A DNA stretch of 27,074 bases, taken from JAAGZL01 sp050290785. Lineage in GTDB: Bacteria; Pseudomonadota; Gammaproteobacteria; Chromatiales; Chromatiaceae. A program made the position numbers and the translations under genes. The stretch lies in NCBI GenBank assembly GCA_050290785.1, contig JBNKIR010000031.1, forward strand, positions 1 through 27,074, written 5' to 3'. Of this stretch, positions 15,472 through 24,221 are shown one piece after another. The notes below the pieces were generated by a model. It was not told where the DNA came from. It did no database searches and saw only the letters and a list, made by a program, of their open reading frames with translations. Numbering within the stretch: the stretch's first letter is position 1; each line of letters starts with the position of its first letter.

Positions 15472-16378
15472 GAACTCTCCATATTTCAAACAGGCATCAT
15501 TACTAATCCGGACACTGCCGTTAGTCGCACACGAGACCTGCTTTGCCCTCAAAGGCGGTACCGCCATCAACCTGTTTGTACGTGATTTGCCAAGACTTTC
15601 AGTGGATATTGATCTGGTATATGTACCTATTGAGCCAAGAAATGAATCCATAACCAACATCCGTAATGCGCTTAATCGAATTACTGAACAGATAAACCAT
15701 GCACCAGATTTAACGGCAGTAAGGCAAGACAACAAACTCGATGAGTTACGCGTCATCGTCACTAATAATCAAGCACAAATCAAAATCGAGATATCTCCCG
15801 TAGCAAGAGGCGTATTAAATCCCCCATGTATGCTGGATGTGGTTGAGACAGTAGAGGAACAGCTCGGGTTTGCTTCGATACAGGTAGCATCCAGGGCAGA
15901 CCTCTACGGTGGAAAAATCTGCGCGGCACTGGACAGACAACACCCCAGAGACCTTTTCGACATCAAATTACTCCTAGAAAACGAGGGGATAAATCGCGAC
16001 ATATTCGATGGCTTTTGGACTTACTTGCTTAGTCACAATCGTCCCATTGGAGAGCTGATGAATCCAAATTGGACAGACATCAATGAAATCTACCACCATG
16101 AGTTTCTGGGTATGACTTTTGAGCCTGTCAGCCTACAAGCGCTTGAGGAGGTCCGGGAAGAATTGATGACGGCGCTCAAGACCCAGTTCACACAAAAGGA
16201 CTTTGATTTTCTAATGTCATTTAAATCATCCAATCCGGACTGGACACTGGCACCAAAAGAAGCAATTCAACATTTACCCGCAATAAAATGGAAGCTGGAA
16301 AATATTCGTAGAATGGCGATAGATAAACACACCCTGGCCAAGAAAAAGTTGGAAAAAACTTTGCTGGATTGGCTTTGA
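15464..16378 (+). CDS. abiEii: AbiEii/AbiGii-family nucleotidyltransferase toxin
   Basis: This is the toxin partner of AbiEi, a DNA polymerase beta-like nucleotidyltransferase that arrests growth; related toxins modify tRNA acceptor ends. The 304-aa protein has the core motif KGGTAINLF at about 30-38, followed by LSVDIDLVY at about 45-53, whose two aspartates (48 and 50) are the metal ligands. The later block YGGKICAALDRQHPRDLFDIKLL, at about 148-170, is also typical. These residues look intact, so the toxin is probably active. The ATG lies inside the abiEi stop region (8-nt overlap), giving coupled translation. The TOTE gene starts 23 nt downstream. Confidence 0.9.
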   Translation: MDRNSPYFKQASLLIRTLPLVAHETCFALKGGTAINLFVRDLPRLSVDIDLVYVPIEPRNESITNIRNALNRITEQINHAPDLTAVRQDNKLDELRVIVTNNQAQIKIEISPVARGVLNPPCMLDVVETVEEQLGFASIQVASRADLYGGKICAALDRQHPRDLFDIKLLLENEGINRDIFDGFWTYLLSHNRPIGELMNPNWTDINEIYHHEFLGMTFEPVSLQALEEVREELMTALKTQFTQKDFDFLMSFKSSNPDWTLAPKEAIQHLPAIKWKLENIRRMAIDKHTLAKKKLEKTLLDWL

Positions 16379-16401
16379 GTGGATACCGTGGCCAGTTCCA
16401 T

Positions 16402-18785
16402 ATGCTTCATTCAAGCAAAAACTCACTGCTCGAAAAGATCAAAAGCCTTGAGGAAGAAAACCATCACCTGCGTCGCCTGTTGGAAAAGCATGGAATCCCA
16501 TTTAAGCAAACCATAGATACGCCTCAATCAACACACAAACAACAAACCTATTCTCCAACAAACTATTCCACCGAAGAAAAAATATCGATTTTCAAGAACC
16601 TATTCCGGGGACGCACCGATGTCTATCCAGTGCGCTGGAGCAGTCAAAATGGCAAGTCCGGCTACTCGCCTGCGTGCGCCAACGAATGGCGTCCGGGTAT
16701 TTGCGGGAAACCCAAAATCAAATGCGCCGACTGCAACAGTCGGTCCCTGCTACCAGTAACTGATGAGGTTATCTACAACCACCTTAGCGGCAAGATTACC
16801 GTCGGTATATACGCCTTACTCCCTAATGACTATTGCTGGTTTCTCGCTGTAGATTTTGACAAATCAGAATGGCGTGAAGATGCCACCTGGTTCCTCCGTT
16901 CGTGCGAGGAACTTGCTCTTCCTGCACACCTTGAGGTCTCCCGTTCAGGCAAAGGCGCACATGTGTGGCTGTTTTTCTCTCAGGCCGTAACAGCGGCGGA
17001 TGCCAGACGACTCGGATCAGCGATTATTTCACATACCTGCGCCCGCAATCGGCAACTGGAGCTTTCCTCTTACGACCGGCTTTTCCCTAATCAGGACCGG
17101 ATGCCCAAGGGCGGTTTCGGTAATCTCATCGCGTTACCCTTACAAAAAGAACCAAGGGCCAGAGGATGCAGCGTTTTTGTGGACGATCAGCTTAACCCAA
17201 TAGAAAATCAATGGGATTATCTTGCCAACATTGAGCGCATCAGACCGGAACAAATCGAAACCGCCATAACTAATGCCGTTGGCCCGTCTCATCCTTTGGA
17301 CATCGCGTTCATCCTTGAAGAGGACGAGAGGGAACCATGGAAACAACCACCAACCAAATCGCCGACTATCGAAGGCTCCCTGCCGGACCGATTGGATATC
17401 GTCCTAGCCGATCGAATCTATTTCGATAAGGCGGCCCTGCCCCGCCAACTGCAAAATCGACTGGTTCGTCTCGCCGCGTTTCAAAATCCGACCTTCTATC
17501 AGAACCAGGCATTGCGGCTTTCCGTGTGGAACACCCCACGAATTATTGGCTGCGCGGACAACCTCGCCCACCACATTGCGTTGCCTAGAGGGTGTCTCGG
17601 TGATGTCCTGACTTTGTTGAACACAAACAATGTCAGCTACCAGATTGACGACAAGCGCTTCGATGGTGAAACAATCCAAGTCGAATTCGTCGGTACCCTC
17701 CGACCGGATCAAGACAAAGCTATCAAAACCATGCTCAAACAGGACACCGGTGTTCTGTGCGCTCCACCTGCATTTGGCAAGACCGTCACCGCCGCGGCCA
17801 TCATTGCCAAGCGATCAGTCAATACATTGATCCTGGCGCACCGGAAGGAACTGATGATGCAGTGGCGCGAACGGCTTGGCACCTTCCTGGATCTCGGAAC
17901 CGTCAAGATCGGCAACCGAGGTGGTAGTCGCAGGAAGTTACATGGAAAGATCGATATTGCCCTCATGCAGTCGCTTGCCCGCAATCCAGAGGACAACATC
18001 ATTGGCCAATATGGTCAGGTCATCGTCGACGAGTGTCACCATATTTCCGCAACGAGTTTTGAAGGTCTACTCAAACAAAGCAAGGCTCGCTTCGTGTTGG
18101 GGCTTACAGCAACGCCCATACGCCGTGACGGCTGGCATCCAATTATCTTCATGCAATGTGGGCCTATCCAGCACAGAGCAGCAAATGCCATCGACGCCCC
18201 CGACCAATTGATAGTCATTCCCCACTTGGTCGATACGTCGATATCAAACTTCAGCTCAGATAGCATTCAGCATCTTTTCAACGCCCTTGCAGAGGACGAT
18301 ACGCGCAATAAAGTAATTGTTGAGGATATCTTGAGCGCCTACCGGAATGGTCACAAGATCCTGGTTCTGAGCGAAAGAGTAGCCCACCTATCAGTCCTTG
18401 AGCAGTTATTGAAAAGCAGCGTTCAGGAACTCCATGTACTACACGGTAAAACACTTAAAAAAGAACGCACCAACATAATGACACGCTTGGAACAACTCCC
18501 ACCGGATGCACCTCGCGTGCTTCTGCAAGCGGAAAACTGATCGGAGAGGGATTTGACCACCCTCCTCTGGATACATTGTTCCTGACTATGCCGCTTTCAT
18601 GGAAAGGAACCCTACAACAATATGCGGGAAGGCTTCATCGAAATCACGTGGACAAAGAAATCGTCCGAATTCATGACTACATCGATTCCGGACACCAGCA
18701 GCTTGGACGAATGTAGCAGAAAAGACTGGCCGGTTACGGCGCAATGGGGTATCAGGTAATCCAGCAAGAAGCACTATTCACCTAG
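16402..18785 (+). pseudogene. TOTE-type primase-helicase, disrupted by frameshift and stop codon
   Basis: The intact part has an N-terminal coiled coil (LLEKIKSLEEENHHLRRLLEKHGI, about 10-32) and a Cys cluster with two CxxC-like pairs (about 92-111). An archaeo-eukaryotic primase core follows, with AVDFDK at about 149-154 and SRSGKGAHVWLFF at about 180-192. A superfamily 2 helicase then has Walker A PPAFGKT (about 455-461), DECHH at 543-547 and TATPIRR at 569-575. The reading frame ends at TGA 18538-18540. Deleting one base relative to an ancestral CTGGCA at about 18523-18526 explains this. In the shifted frame the helicase end continues: SGKLIGEGFDHPPLDTL, then QQYAGRLHR, then GRM. It meets TAG at 18714-18716 where Trp is expected, and resumes as QKRLAGYGAMGYQ to a stop at 18783-18785. 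The start is uncertain; an upstream TTG at 16369 is possible. Confidence 0.82.
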
Positions 18786-18802
18786 ATTTAGGTAAATGAG
18801 AA

Positions 18803-18832
18803 TCATTCTATGTTTTGAACCTGCTCTCGCAT
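18803..18832 (-). repeat. Right attachment-like repeat: present yicC 3' end
   Basis: This encodes MREQVQNIE and the TGA stop of yicC. It matches 14459-14488 at 26 of 30 bases. The longest shared stretches are the 14 bp 18819-18832 (ACCTGCTCTCGCAT) and the 8 bp ATGTTTTG next to it, separated by one mismatch. The part toward the stop probably came with the island and restores the reading frame. Confidence 0.85.
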
Positions 18833-19669
18833 CTGTTCAATCAACACCTTCATCTCCACCGCAATCCTGGTGGTCTCCGCATCATTGGCCTTGGAACTGA
18901 GGGTGTTGGCCTCACGATTCAGCTCCTGCATGAGGAAGTCCAGCCTGCGGCCCACAGGCTCATCCCGTTCCAGCACCTGCCGCACCTCTTTCAGATGGGC
19001 CTCCAGACGATCCATCTCCTCGTCCACATCCAGGCGCTGACACAGAATGGTCATCTCCTGCTCCAACCTGCCCTCATCCAGCTCTCCGGACAGATCGGCA
19101 AGCTTGGCACTCAGGCGTTCGCGAATACCGGCCAATATCCCGGGCATGCGCTCCCTTACCATATCAACCTGCTGCTGGAGGGATACACAGCGCTGTTGCA
19201 GCAGCTCGGCCAGTCGCGCCCCCTCCCTTCTGCGATTATCCACCATGCTGTCCAGCGATTCCCCCAGCAGTTCCTGGGCGCGTTGCTGCAAAGGGGTGAA
19301 ATCCTGCTTCTCCACCTCCAGCACGCCGGGCCAACGCATGATATCTATAGTACGGGGAGGCACCGACTCATGCTGCAGATGCCCAATCTCCTTGGCCGCC
19401 TCTATGACCTGCAGCGCCAGGCGTTCGTTGACCTTCAACCCGGCCGTATTGTCAGATCCGACCTCAAACCTGAGACTGCAATCCACCTTGCCGCGTCCGA
19501 GTTTTTGCGAAACAAGTTCGCGCACGCTGGGCTCGATCGCCCTGAACTCTTCGGGTAGACGCAGCGAAATCTCAAGGTATCTGTGATTTACCGAACGCAG
19601 TTCCCAGACCAGGCCTCCCAGATCATCCCTGACTTCCTGGCGCGCATACGCAGTCATGCTACTTATCAT
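18803..19669 (-). CDS. yicC: YicC family endoribonuclease-like protein
   Basis: YicC is a widespread bacterial protein; E. coli YicC acts as an endoribonuclease that affects small RNA turnover. The 288-aa protein has the usual length and the family start MISSMTAYARQE. The N-terminal YicC domain covers about 1-155 (SVNHRYLEISLRLPEEF is typical). The C-terminal DUF1732 domain ends in DFLMQELNREANTLSSKANDAETTRIAVEMKVLIEQMREQVQNIE. AAGGA stands about 8 nt before the ATG. The last codons appear to be supplied by the integrated island. The gene is divergent from the kinase gene, with 108 nt between starts. Confidence 0.95.
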   Translation of the reverse strand: MISSMTAYARQEVRDDLGGLVWELRSVNHRYLEISLRLPEEFRAIEPSVRELVSQKLGRGKVDCSLRFEVGSDNTAGLKVNERLALQVIEAAKEIGHLQHESVPPRTIDIMRWPGVLEVEKQDFTPLQQRAQELLGESLDSMVDNRRREGARLAELLQQRCVSLQQQVDMVRERMPGILAGIRERLSAKLADLSGELDEGRLEQEMTILCQRLDVDEEMDRLEAHLKEVRQVLERDEPVGRRLDFLMQELNREANTLSSKANDAETTRIAVEMKVLIEQMREQVQNIE

Positions 19670-19777
19670 TTTTATTCCTTAATTATTGATTCCTGGATAT
19701 AAAATACCAAGAGGGCGTAAAAAATTCCTAAATTCAGTGTATGATAACCGGCTTGAACCAAGCTTGATAGAGACAAT

Positions 19778-20725
19778 ATGGAGAAAATGCGAGAACCACT
19801 CCCGCCCGGGACAGTAATCGATTGCTACACGATCATTAAACTGATCGGTAGCGGCGGATTCAGTCTCATCTATCTAGCCGAGGACGAGGACACACAGGAC
19901 CATGTAGTCATAAAGGAGTACATGCCAAAAAAGCTGGCTACCAGAAACGGAGAGGATCTGAGGGTGCTTGTGGCCGATGAGGAGCAGCGCACGGCCATGA
20001 ACAACGGACGTAAACTTTTCTACCAGGAGGCCAAGACCCTGGCCTCGTTAAAACACCCCAACATCGTTAATGTAAGGAACTTCTTTCTCTGCTACGACAC
20101 CGCCTATATGGTGATGGATTACGAGCATGGAAAGAACCTCGGACACTATATCAAACGGCGCAAGGGCGGACTCAGCACCACCTTCCTGAAGACGGTATTC
20201 CCCCCCATTTTGGATGCCCTCAGCCTGGTCCACAACAAGGGGCAGCTGCATCTGGATATCAAACCATACAACATACATCTGCGCCCCGGAGGCGACCCGC
20301 TCCTGCTGGACTTCGGGGCGGCACACCGTATCGCGACCACCAGAAAACGTCAGAGCTCCCAGGTGGTGACCGCAGGATTTTCACCCATAGAACAGTACTA
20401 CGCCTCCGGCTATGTGGGGCCCTGGAGCGACGTCTACTCCATAGGGGCCACCATGCGGGCCTGCATCGACGGCAAATCACCGCAATCCGCAGTGGAACGT
20501 CACGCCAAGGACAATATGCGCCCGGCCGCAATCGCCTTTAAAAGGCGCTACCCGGCCTATCTCCTGGAGATAATCGACTGGGCCATGGAGATCGACCCCC
20601 TGCTGCGGCCGCAAAACGCCGGAGATATGCTGCAAGCGCTGGTCAGCGAGACCGGATATAAGAAAATTGAGCCTGATGGTGAATCATCCCTGAGTCAGCT
20701 TATTCGGGCAAAGGAAGGCAACTGA
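19778..20725 (+). CDS. Hanks-type serine/threonine protein kinase
   Basis: The 315-aa protein is a soluble eukaryotic-like kinase with no transmembrane or PASTA domain. The glycine loop GSGGFSLIYLAE is at 24-35, the ATP-binding lysine is Lys46 (VVIKEYMP), and the helix-C glutamate is probably Glu84. The catalytic loop reads HLDIKPYN at 158-165, so the Arg of the common HRD is Leu. DFG is at 178-180 and the activation segment ends with SPIEQY at 202-207. The catalytic Asp, Lys and Asn are present. The stop overlaps the phosphatase start by one base (TGATG), so kinase and phosphatase form a coupled, opposing pair. Targets are unknown. Confidence 0.92.
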   Translation: MEKMREPLPPGTVIDCYTIIKLIGSGGFSLIYLAEDEDTQDHVVIKEYMPKKLATRNGEDLRVLVADEEQRTAMNNGRKLFYQEAKTLASLKHPNIVNVRNFFLCYDTAYMVMDYEHGKNLGHYIKRRKGGLSTTFLKTVFPPILDALSLVHNKGQLHLDIKPYNIHLRPGGDPLLLDFGAAHRIATTRKRQSSQVVTAGFSPIEQYYASGYVGPWSDVYSIGATMRACIDGKSPQSAVERHAKDNMRPAAIAFKRRYPAYLLEIIDWAMEIDPLLRPQNAGDMLQALVSETGYKKIEPDGESSLSQLIRAKEGN

Positions 20726-21597
20726 TGAGTGAAATCGACATTGCACAGGCAACCCTGCAGGGGGACCGCAGGATTAATCAGGATAGGGTTATATCCATCG
20801 AGGCGGATGGGACTATCCTGCTGGGACTGGCCGACGGCATGGGGGGTCACCCCAAGGGTGAGGTTGCCGCGCAAATATTGATCGATACCTGTAAATCATT
20901 TTTCCACCGCACACCCAAGCCGATCCACAGCCCCAGGGAGTTCCTCCATCGCCTGCTGCAGAAGGCCCATGAAAATGTCACGGCCTTTGGACTGGACCAC
21001 AATCCACCGATAAAACCGCGCACTACCGCGGTTGTGGCCCTGATCCAGGAGGGGATGGTGCGCTGGGCCCATGCCGGCGACAGCAGATTATATCTGTTCC
21101 GCAACAGTGAGGTGTTACAGCGCACCGTAGACCACTCCTATGTGCAACATCTGGAGAACCAGGGGATCATCTCTTCCGACAAACTACGCTCCCATCCACA
21201 ACGCAACTATGTAACGCGCTGCCTGGGCGGAAACATCTCTTCTCCGGAGATCACCGTGAATAAGGCGGTGCGACTCAAGGATGGAGATACCATCATGCTG
21301 TGCAGTGACGGCCTCTGGAGCCGCTCTGAGGAAGGGGAGATGGCAAGTCTCATCAGCAACGAAAAATCTCTGAACCGGGCCGTTGAGACCCTGGTGCACA
21401 GGGCAGCGGAGATCGCATCTCCAGAGAGCGACAACGTGACGGCGCTGGCCCTGCGTTGGCACATGGAAGAGCCCATAGTAGATGATTCGCCACGGCCAGC
21501 TCCGGTTCAGGATCCACCGACGGAGGATATCTCCCAGGTCCTGGACGATCTTAAATCCGCCATCGAGCAGTTCGAAAACAACAAAACCCAGGAGTAA
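20725..21597 (+). CDS. PP2C-type serine/threonine phosphatase
   Basis: The 290-aa protein belongs to the metal-dependent PPM/PP2C family and should reverse the action of the kinase encoded just upstream. Metal-binding motifs are intact: GLADGMGGH at about 34-42, AHAGDSRLYLF at about 115-125, CSDGLW at 193-198, and ESDNVTAL near 235-242. An early NQDR (18-21) is also typical. The last 45 residues (DSPRPAPVQDPPTEDISQVLDDLKSAIEQFE) form a proline-rich linker and a possible short helix outside the catalytic core. AAGGAAGG precedes the ATG, which shares one base with the kinase stop. rph begins two nt after the stop. Confidence 0.94.
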   Translation: MSEIDIAQATLQGDRRINQDRVISIEADGTILLGLADGMGGHPKGEVAAQILIDTCKSFFHRTPKPIHSPREFLHRLLQKAHENVTAFGLDHNPPIKPRTTAVVALIQEGMVRWAHAGDSRLYLFRNSEVLQRTVDHSYVQHLENQGIISSDKLRSHPQRNYVTRCLGGNISSPEITVNKAVRLKDGDTIMLCSDGLWSRSEEGEMASLISNEKSLNRAVETLVHRAAEIASPESDNVTALALRWHMEEPIVDDSPRPAPVQDPPTEDISQVLDDLKSAIEQFENNKTQE

Positions 21598-21599
21598 CA

Positions 21600-22316
21600 A
21601 TGAGACCAAGCGGCCGTAACCCCGATCAACTGCGCCAGATCGTCCTTACCCGAAACTACACCATGCACGCCGAGGGTTCGGTCCTGGTCGAGTTCGGCAA
21701 TACCAAGGTGTTATGCACCGCATCGGTCGAGGACCGGGTGCCCGGATTCCTCAAGGGACAGGGACAGGGGTGGATAACCGCAGAGTATGGGATGCTTCCG
21801 CGCTCCACCGGCGAACGCATGGGCCGCGAGGCCAGCCGCGGCAAACAGGGAGGACGCACCCTGGAGATCCAACGCCTGATCGGACGCTCCATGCGGGCAG
21901 CGGTTGACCTGAAGGCCCTGGGTGAACGCACCATAACCCTGGACTGCGACGTTATCCAGGCCGACGGCGGCACCAGGACCGCCTCCATCACCGGCGCCTT
22001 CGTGGCCCTCTCCGACGCGGTCAACAAGCTGCTAACCTCAGGCAAGATCCCCACCAATCCGATCATCGGCATGATCGCCTCGGTATCGGTAGGCATATAC
22101 AAGGGCATCCCGGTACTGGACCTGGACTATGCAGAGGACTCCAACGCAGAGACCGATATGAATGTGGTCATGAACGATGCCGGGGCCTTTGTAGAGGTGC
22201 AGGGGACTGCCGAGGGACACGCCTTCCACATGCATGAACTACAGGCCATGCTGGATCTGGCCCAGGGTGGGATAGGACAGCTGATCCAGGCCCAGCGCCA
22301 GGCACTGGACAGCTAA
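21600..22316 (+). CDS. rph: Ribonuclease PH
   Basis: RNase PH is a phosphate-dependent 3'-5' exoribonuclease that trims tRNA precursors. The 238-aa protein is full length. It starts MRPSGRNPDQLRQI and carries GGRTLEIQRLIGRS with Arg86, the phosphate-binding GGTR at 123-126, and Asp180 and Asp186 in DYAEDSNAETDMN. The E. coli K-12-type C-terminal frameshift is not present. GGAG lies about 5 nt upstream of the ATG, within the end of the phosphatase gene. Its 3' end overlaps the convergent ccmI by 4 nt. Confidence 0.97.
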   Translation: MRPSGRNPDQLRQIVLTRNYTMHAEGSVLVEFGNTKVLCTASVEDRVPGFLKGQGQGWITAEYGMLPRSTGERMGREASRGKQGGRTLEIQRLIGRSMRAAVDLKALGERTITLDCDVIQADGGTRTASITGAFVALSDAVNKLLTSGKIPTNPIIGMIASVSVGIYKGIPVLDLDYAEDSNAETDMNVVMNDAGAFVEVQGTAEGHAFHMHELQAMLDLAQGGIGQLIQAQRQALDS

Positions 22317-23188
22317 GGGGCCTTCTTCTCCGCGGCCGGGGAATCCGCCTTCTTTTGGACCATATCGATCATGGCGCGCACCCTCTCCAGGACCTTGGGC
22401 TGATCCTGCACCATCGGCTCCAGCCTCTTCCAATACCCTATGGCCTGGGGGTAATCCCCCTGCTGGGTCTTTAACAGACCGGCCATCCAGAGCGCCGACT
22501 GGCTCTCCGGCTCCTTATCCAGGACCTTCTGGATCAACTCTGCCGGGCGTCCCTGCATATCACCGTTTTGCGAGAAGGTTATCGCCTCGGCCAGGGAGAG
22601 CATGACGGTAGGCTCATCTCCCGTCAGCTTTAACAGGGTCTCGTAGGCCTCCACCGCCTGAGGGTACTGCTCCAGGGCCATGTATGTACGCCCCAGCAGG
22701 AACCAGCCCTGGGCATCATCCGGCTTCTCCTGCAGACGCTGTTTGATGGCCACAAGCATCTCCTCCACAGAGGGTACCTGGCGCTGCTGCCCGGCGCTGT
22801 GGGATGCCTGCCTTGCCCCATCAAGCTCCAACATTCCAGGCGCACCCAGCATCATGTACATAAGGATGGCAAGCACGGGCATTGCCACGGCTATAACACC
22901 CAGGGTCAACCGGCCTGGACCGGCAGTCATCTCCGCTGGACCATCCTCCTCCTTCAGGTCCGACAACAGGGCCTGCTCCAGCTCTATCTTGGCCTGGTCA
23001 AACTCCTCCTGGCCGATCACCCCCGCCTTCAGGTCGACCTCCATCTCCTGCAGACGCTCACGGGCGATGATCACATTCTGTTTATCACGATCAGAGGCAG
23101 CCATCTCCCGCCTGCGCAGGAGCGCCGGGGCCAGCACGGCCAGACCGAGCAGGATCATCACTGCACTGATTATACTGAAGCCAGTCAT
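22313..23188 (-). CDS. ccmI: Cytochrome c biogenesis factor CcmI
   Basis: CcmI is the TPR chaperone that presents apocytochrome c to the heme ligation complex. The protein has an N-terminal membrane segment (FSIISAVMILLGLAVLAPALL), a cytoplasmic loop with coiled-coil character, and a second membrane segment near residue 100 (VIAVAMPVLAILMYMML). Periplasmic TPR repeats follow; the clearest is DAQGWFLLGRTYMALEQYPQAVEAYETLLKL. The 291-aa form from the ATG at 23186-23188 is preferred; a TTG four codons upstream is closer to GAGGAG but only 2 nt from it. It begins 29 nt after the ccmH stop and ends 4 nt inside the convergent rph end. Confidence 0.92.
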   Translation of the reverse strand: MTGFSIISAVMILLGLAVLAPALLRRREMAASDRDKQNVIIARERLQEMEVDLKAGVIGQEEFDQAKIELEQALLSDLKEEDGPAEMTAGPGRLTLGVIAVAMPVLAILMYMMLGAPGMLELDGARQASHSAGQQRQVPSVEEMLVAIKQRLQEKPDDAQGWFLLGRTYMALEQYPQAVEAYETLLKLTGDEPTVMLSLAEAITFSQNGDMQGRPAELIQKVLDKEPESQSALWMAGLLKTQQGDYPQAIGYWKRLEPMVQDQPKVLERVRAMIDMVQKKADSPAAEKKAP

Positions 23189-23217
23189 ACTATGTTCCAA
23201 TGCTCCTCAGATTCATC

Positions 23218-23673
23218 TCACTCATCGTCGTCCAGCAGGCTCTGGGCCCGTTTGTGCTCCTCAGCGGACAACTCCACCTCCGGCTCCCGGTTACGCCTGC
23301 GAACAAACACCACCAGGACGATCACTCCGACCATAAAGATGATGAAGGGACCGGCCCACAACAACATGGTCGACGAGGTAAGGCGTGGGCGGTAGAGGAC
23401 AAAGTCGCCGTAGCGCTGCACCATGAAGGTTATGATCTCTTCGTTGCTGGACCCACGCTGAATCATCTCATAGGTCTGACGGCGTAGATCCTGCGCCAGT
23501 TCTGCATTGGAATCGGCGATATTCTGACTCACGCATACCACGCAACGCAGCTCTGTTATCAGCTTGTGGTAACGCGCCTCTTTTGCCGGATCGTCAAAAC
23601 GATAGGCCTCGATATTGCTGGCCGCCGCCAGCAGCGGCAACAAAAGCAGCAAAAGGGGATAGAGACGCCTCAT
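23218..23673 (-). CDS. ccmH: Cytochrome c maturation protein CcmH
   Basis: CcmH is the thiol-disulfide component that keeps apocytochrome CxxCH cysteines reduced and works with CcmF and CcmI in heme attachment. The 151-aa form starts MRRLYPLLLLLLPLLAAAS, a clear signal peptide. The redox motif LRCVVCVSQNIADSNAELA is at about 42-60, with both cysteines present. One membrane segment lies at about 102-124. I chose the ATG at 23671-23673, which overlaps the ccmG stop as TGATG; the upstream in-frame extension lies inside ccmG. GAAGGAG stands just before it. It is the short CcmH, with CcmI separate. Confidence 0.94.
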   Translation of the reverse strand: MRRLYPLLLLLLPLLAAASNIEAYRFDDPAKEARYHKLITELRCVVCVSQNIADSNAELAQDLRRQTYEMIQRGSSNEEIITFMVQRYGDFVLYRPRLTSSTMLLWAGPFIIFMVGVIVLVVFVRRRNREPEVELSAEEHKRAQSLLDDDE

Positions 23674-24221
23674 CACTCCTTCTCCAGTTTCTGCAACAGG
23701 GGCTTGAGCTGTTCCTGCCATACTTGTGGATTCATAGCTCCTGTGTATTTCCAGCGTATCGTGCCCTGCCTGTCGATCACGAAGGTCTCTGGAGCACCAT
23801 AGACACCCCAGTTCATGATGGCCTTGCTATCCGGATCAAAACCTACCGCCACAAACGGATTGCCCTTCTCCTCCAACATCCTCTTCGCGGCCTCGGCATC
23901 ATCGCGCCAATCTATGCCAAATATCTTGACCCCCTCGTTCCGGGCCAGATGGACCAGATAGCTATGTTCGCGCCAGCACTCCGGACACCAGGTGGCCCAG
24001 ACATTCAGCACCCAGACCTGTCCGGCCAGGGAGTCAGATCTGACCGTCTTACCCTGATCAAACAGATCAGGCAACACGATCTCAGGGGCCTTCTTGCCGA
24101 TCAGCACCGAAGGTACGTTACGGGTAAAGTTGGGGTCCTCTTTCATCTTGTAGAGACCCAGCACAAAGGTGGCCATGATGGCCATAAATATTCCGAACGG
24201 GATCAGGTAACGCGCCTTCAT
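23673..24221 (-). CDS. ccmG: Thiol:disulfide oxidoreductase CcmG/DsbE
   Basis: This periplasm-facing, membrane-anchored thioredoxin-like protein reduces apocytochrome c or CcmH. The 182-aa protein has an N-terminal membrane anchor at about 5-24. The active-site NVWATWCPECWREH has both cysteines (WCPEC, 78-82), and the cis-proline segment GVYGAPETFVID is near 142-153. The acidic residue in the Cys-x-x-Cys region is usual for this family. The ATG overlaps the ccmF stop as ATGA. Confidence 0.96.
   Translation of the reverse strand: MKARYLIPFGIFMAIMATFVLGLYKMKEDPNFTRNVPSVLIGKKAPEIVLPDLFDQGKTVRSDSLAGQVWVLNVWATWCPECWREHSYLVHLARNEGVKIFGIDWRDDAEAAKRMLEEKGNPFVAVGFDPDSKAIMNWGVYGAPETFVIDRQGTIRWKYTGAMNPQVWQEQLKPLLQKLEKE

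Larger units (their letters stand above)
14459..18832. mobile_element. Genomic island in the 3' end of yicC (abiE plus decayed TOTE gene)
   Basis: A region of about 4.3 kb is bounded by direct repeats of the yicC 3' end. It holds abiEi, abiEii and a TOTE-type primase-helicase gene on the plus strand, opposite to yicC and gmk. The first part is clearly AT-rich compared with the flanks. The yicC 3' end is a known integration site of some mobilizable genomic islands in Vibrio and enterobacteria (recalled knowledge). No integrase or excisionase gene is left between the repeats, so this is either a non-autonomous element or a deletion remnant. Confidence 0.8.

Noticed and set aside
18517..18560. 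Programmed ribosomal frameshift in the TOTE gene
   Set aside because: No slippery heptamer is evident, and a second lesion (TAG at 18714) in the restored frame points to decay.
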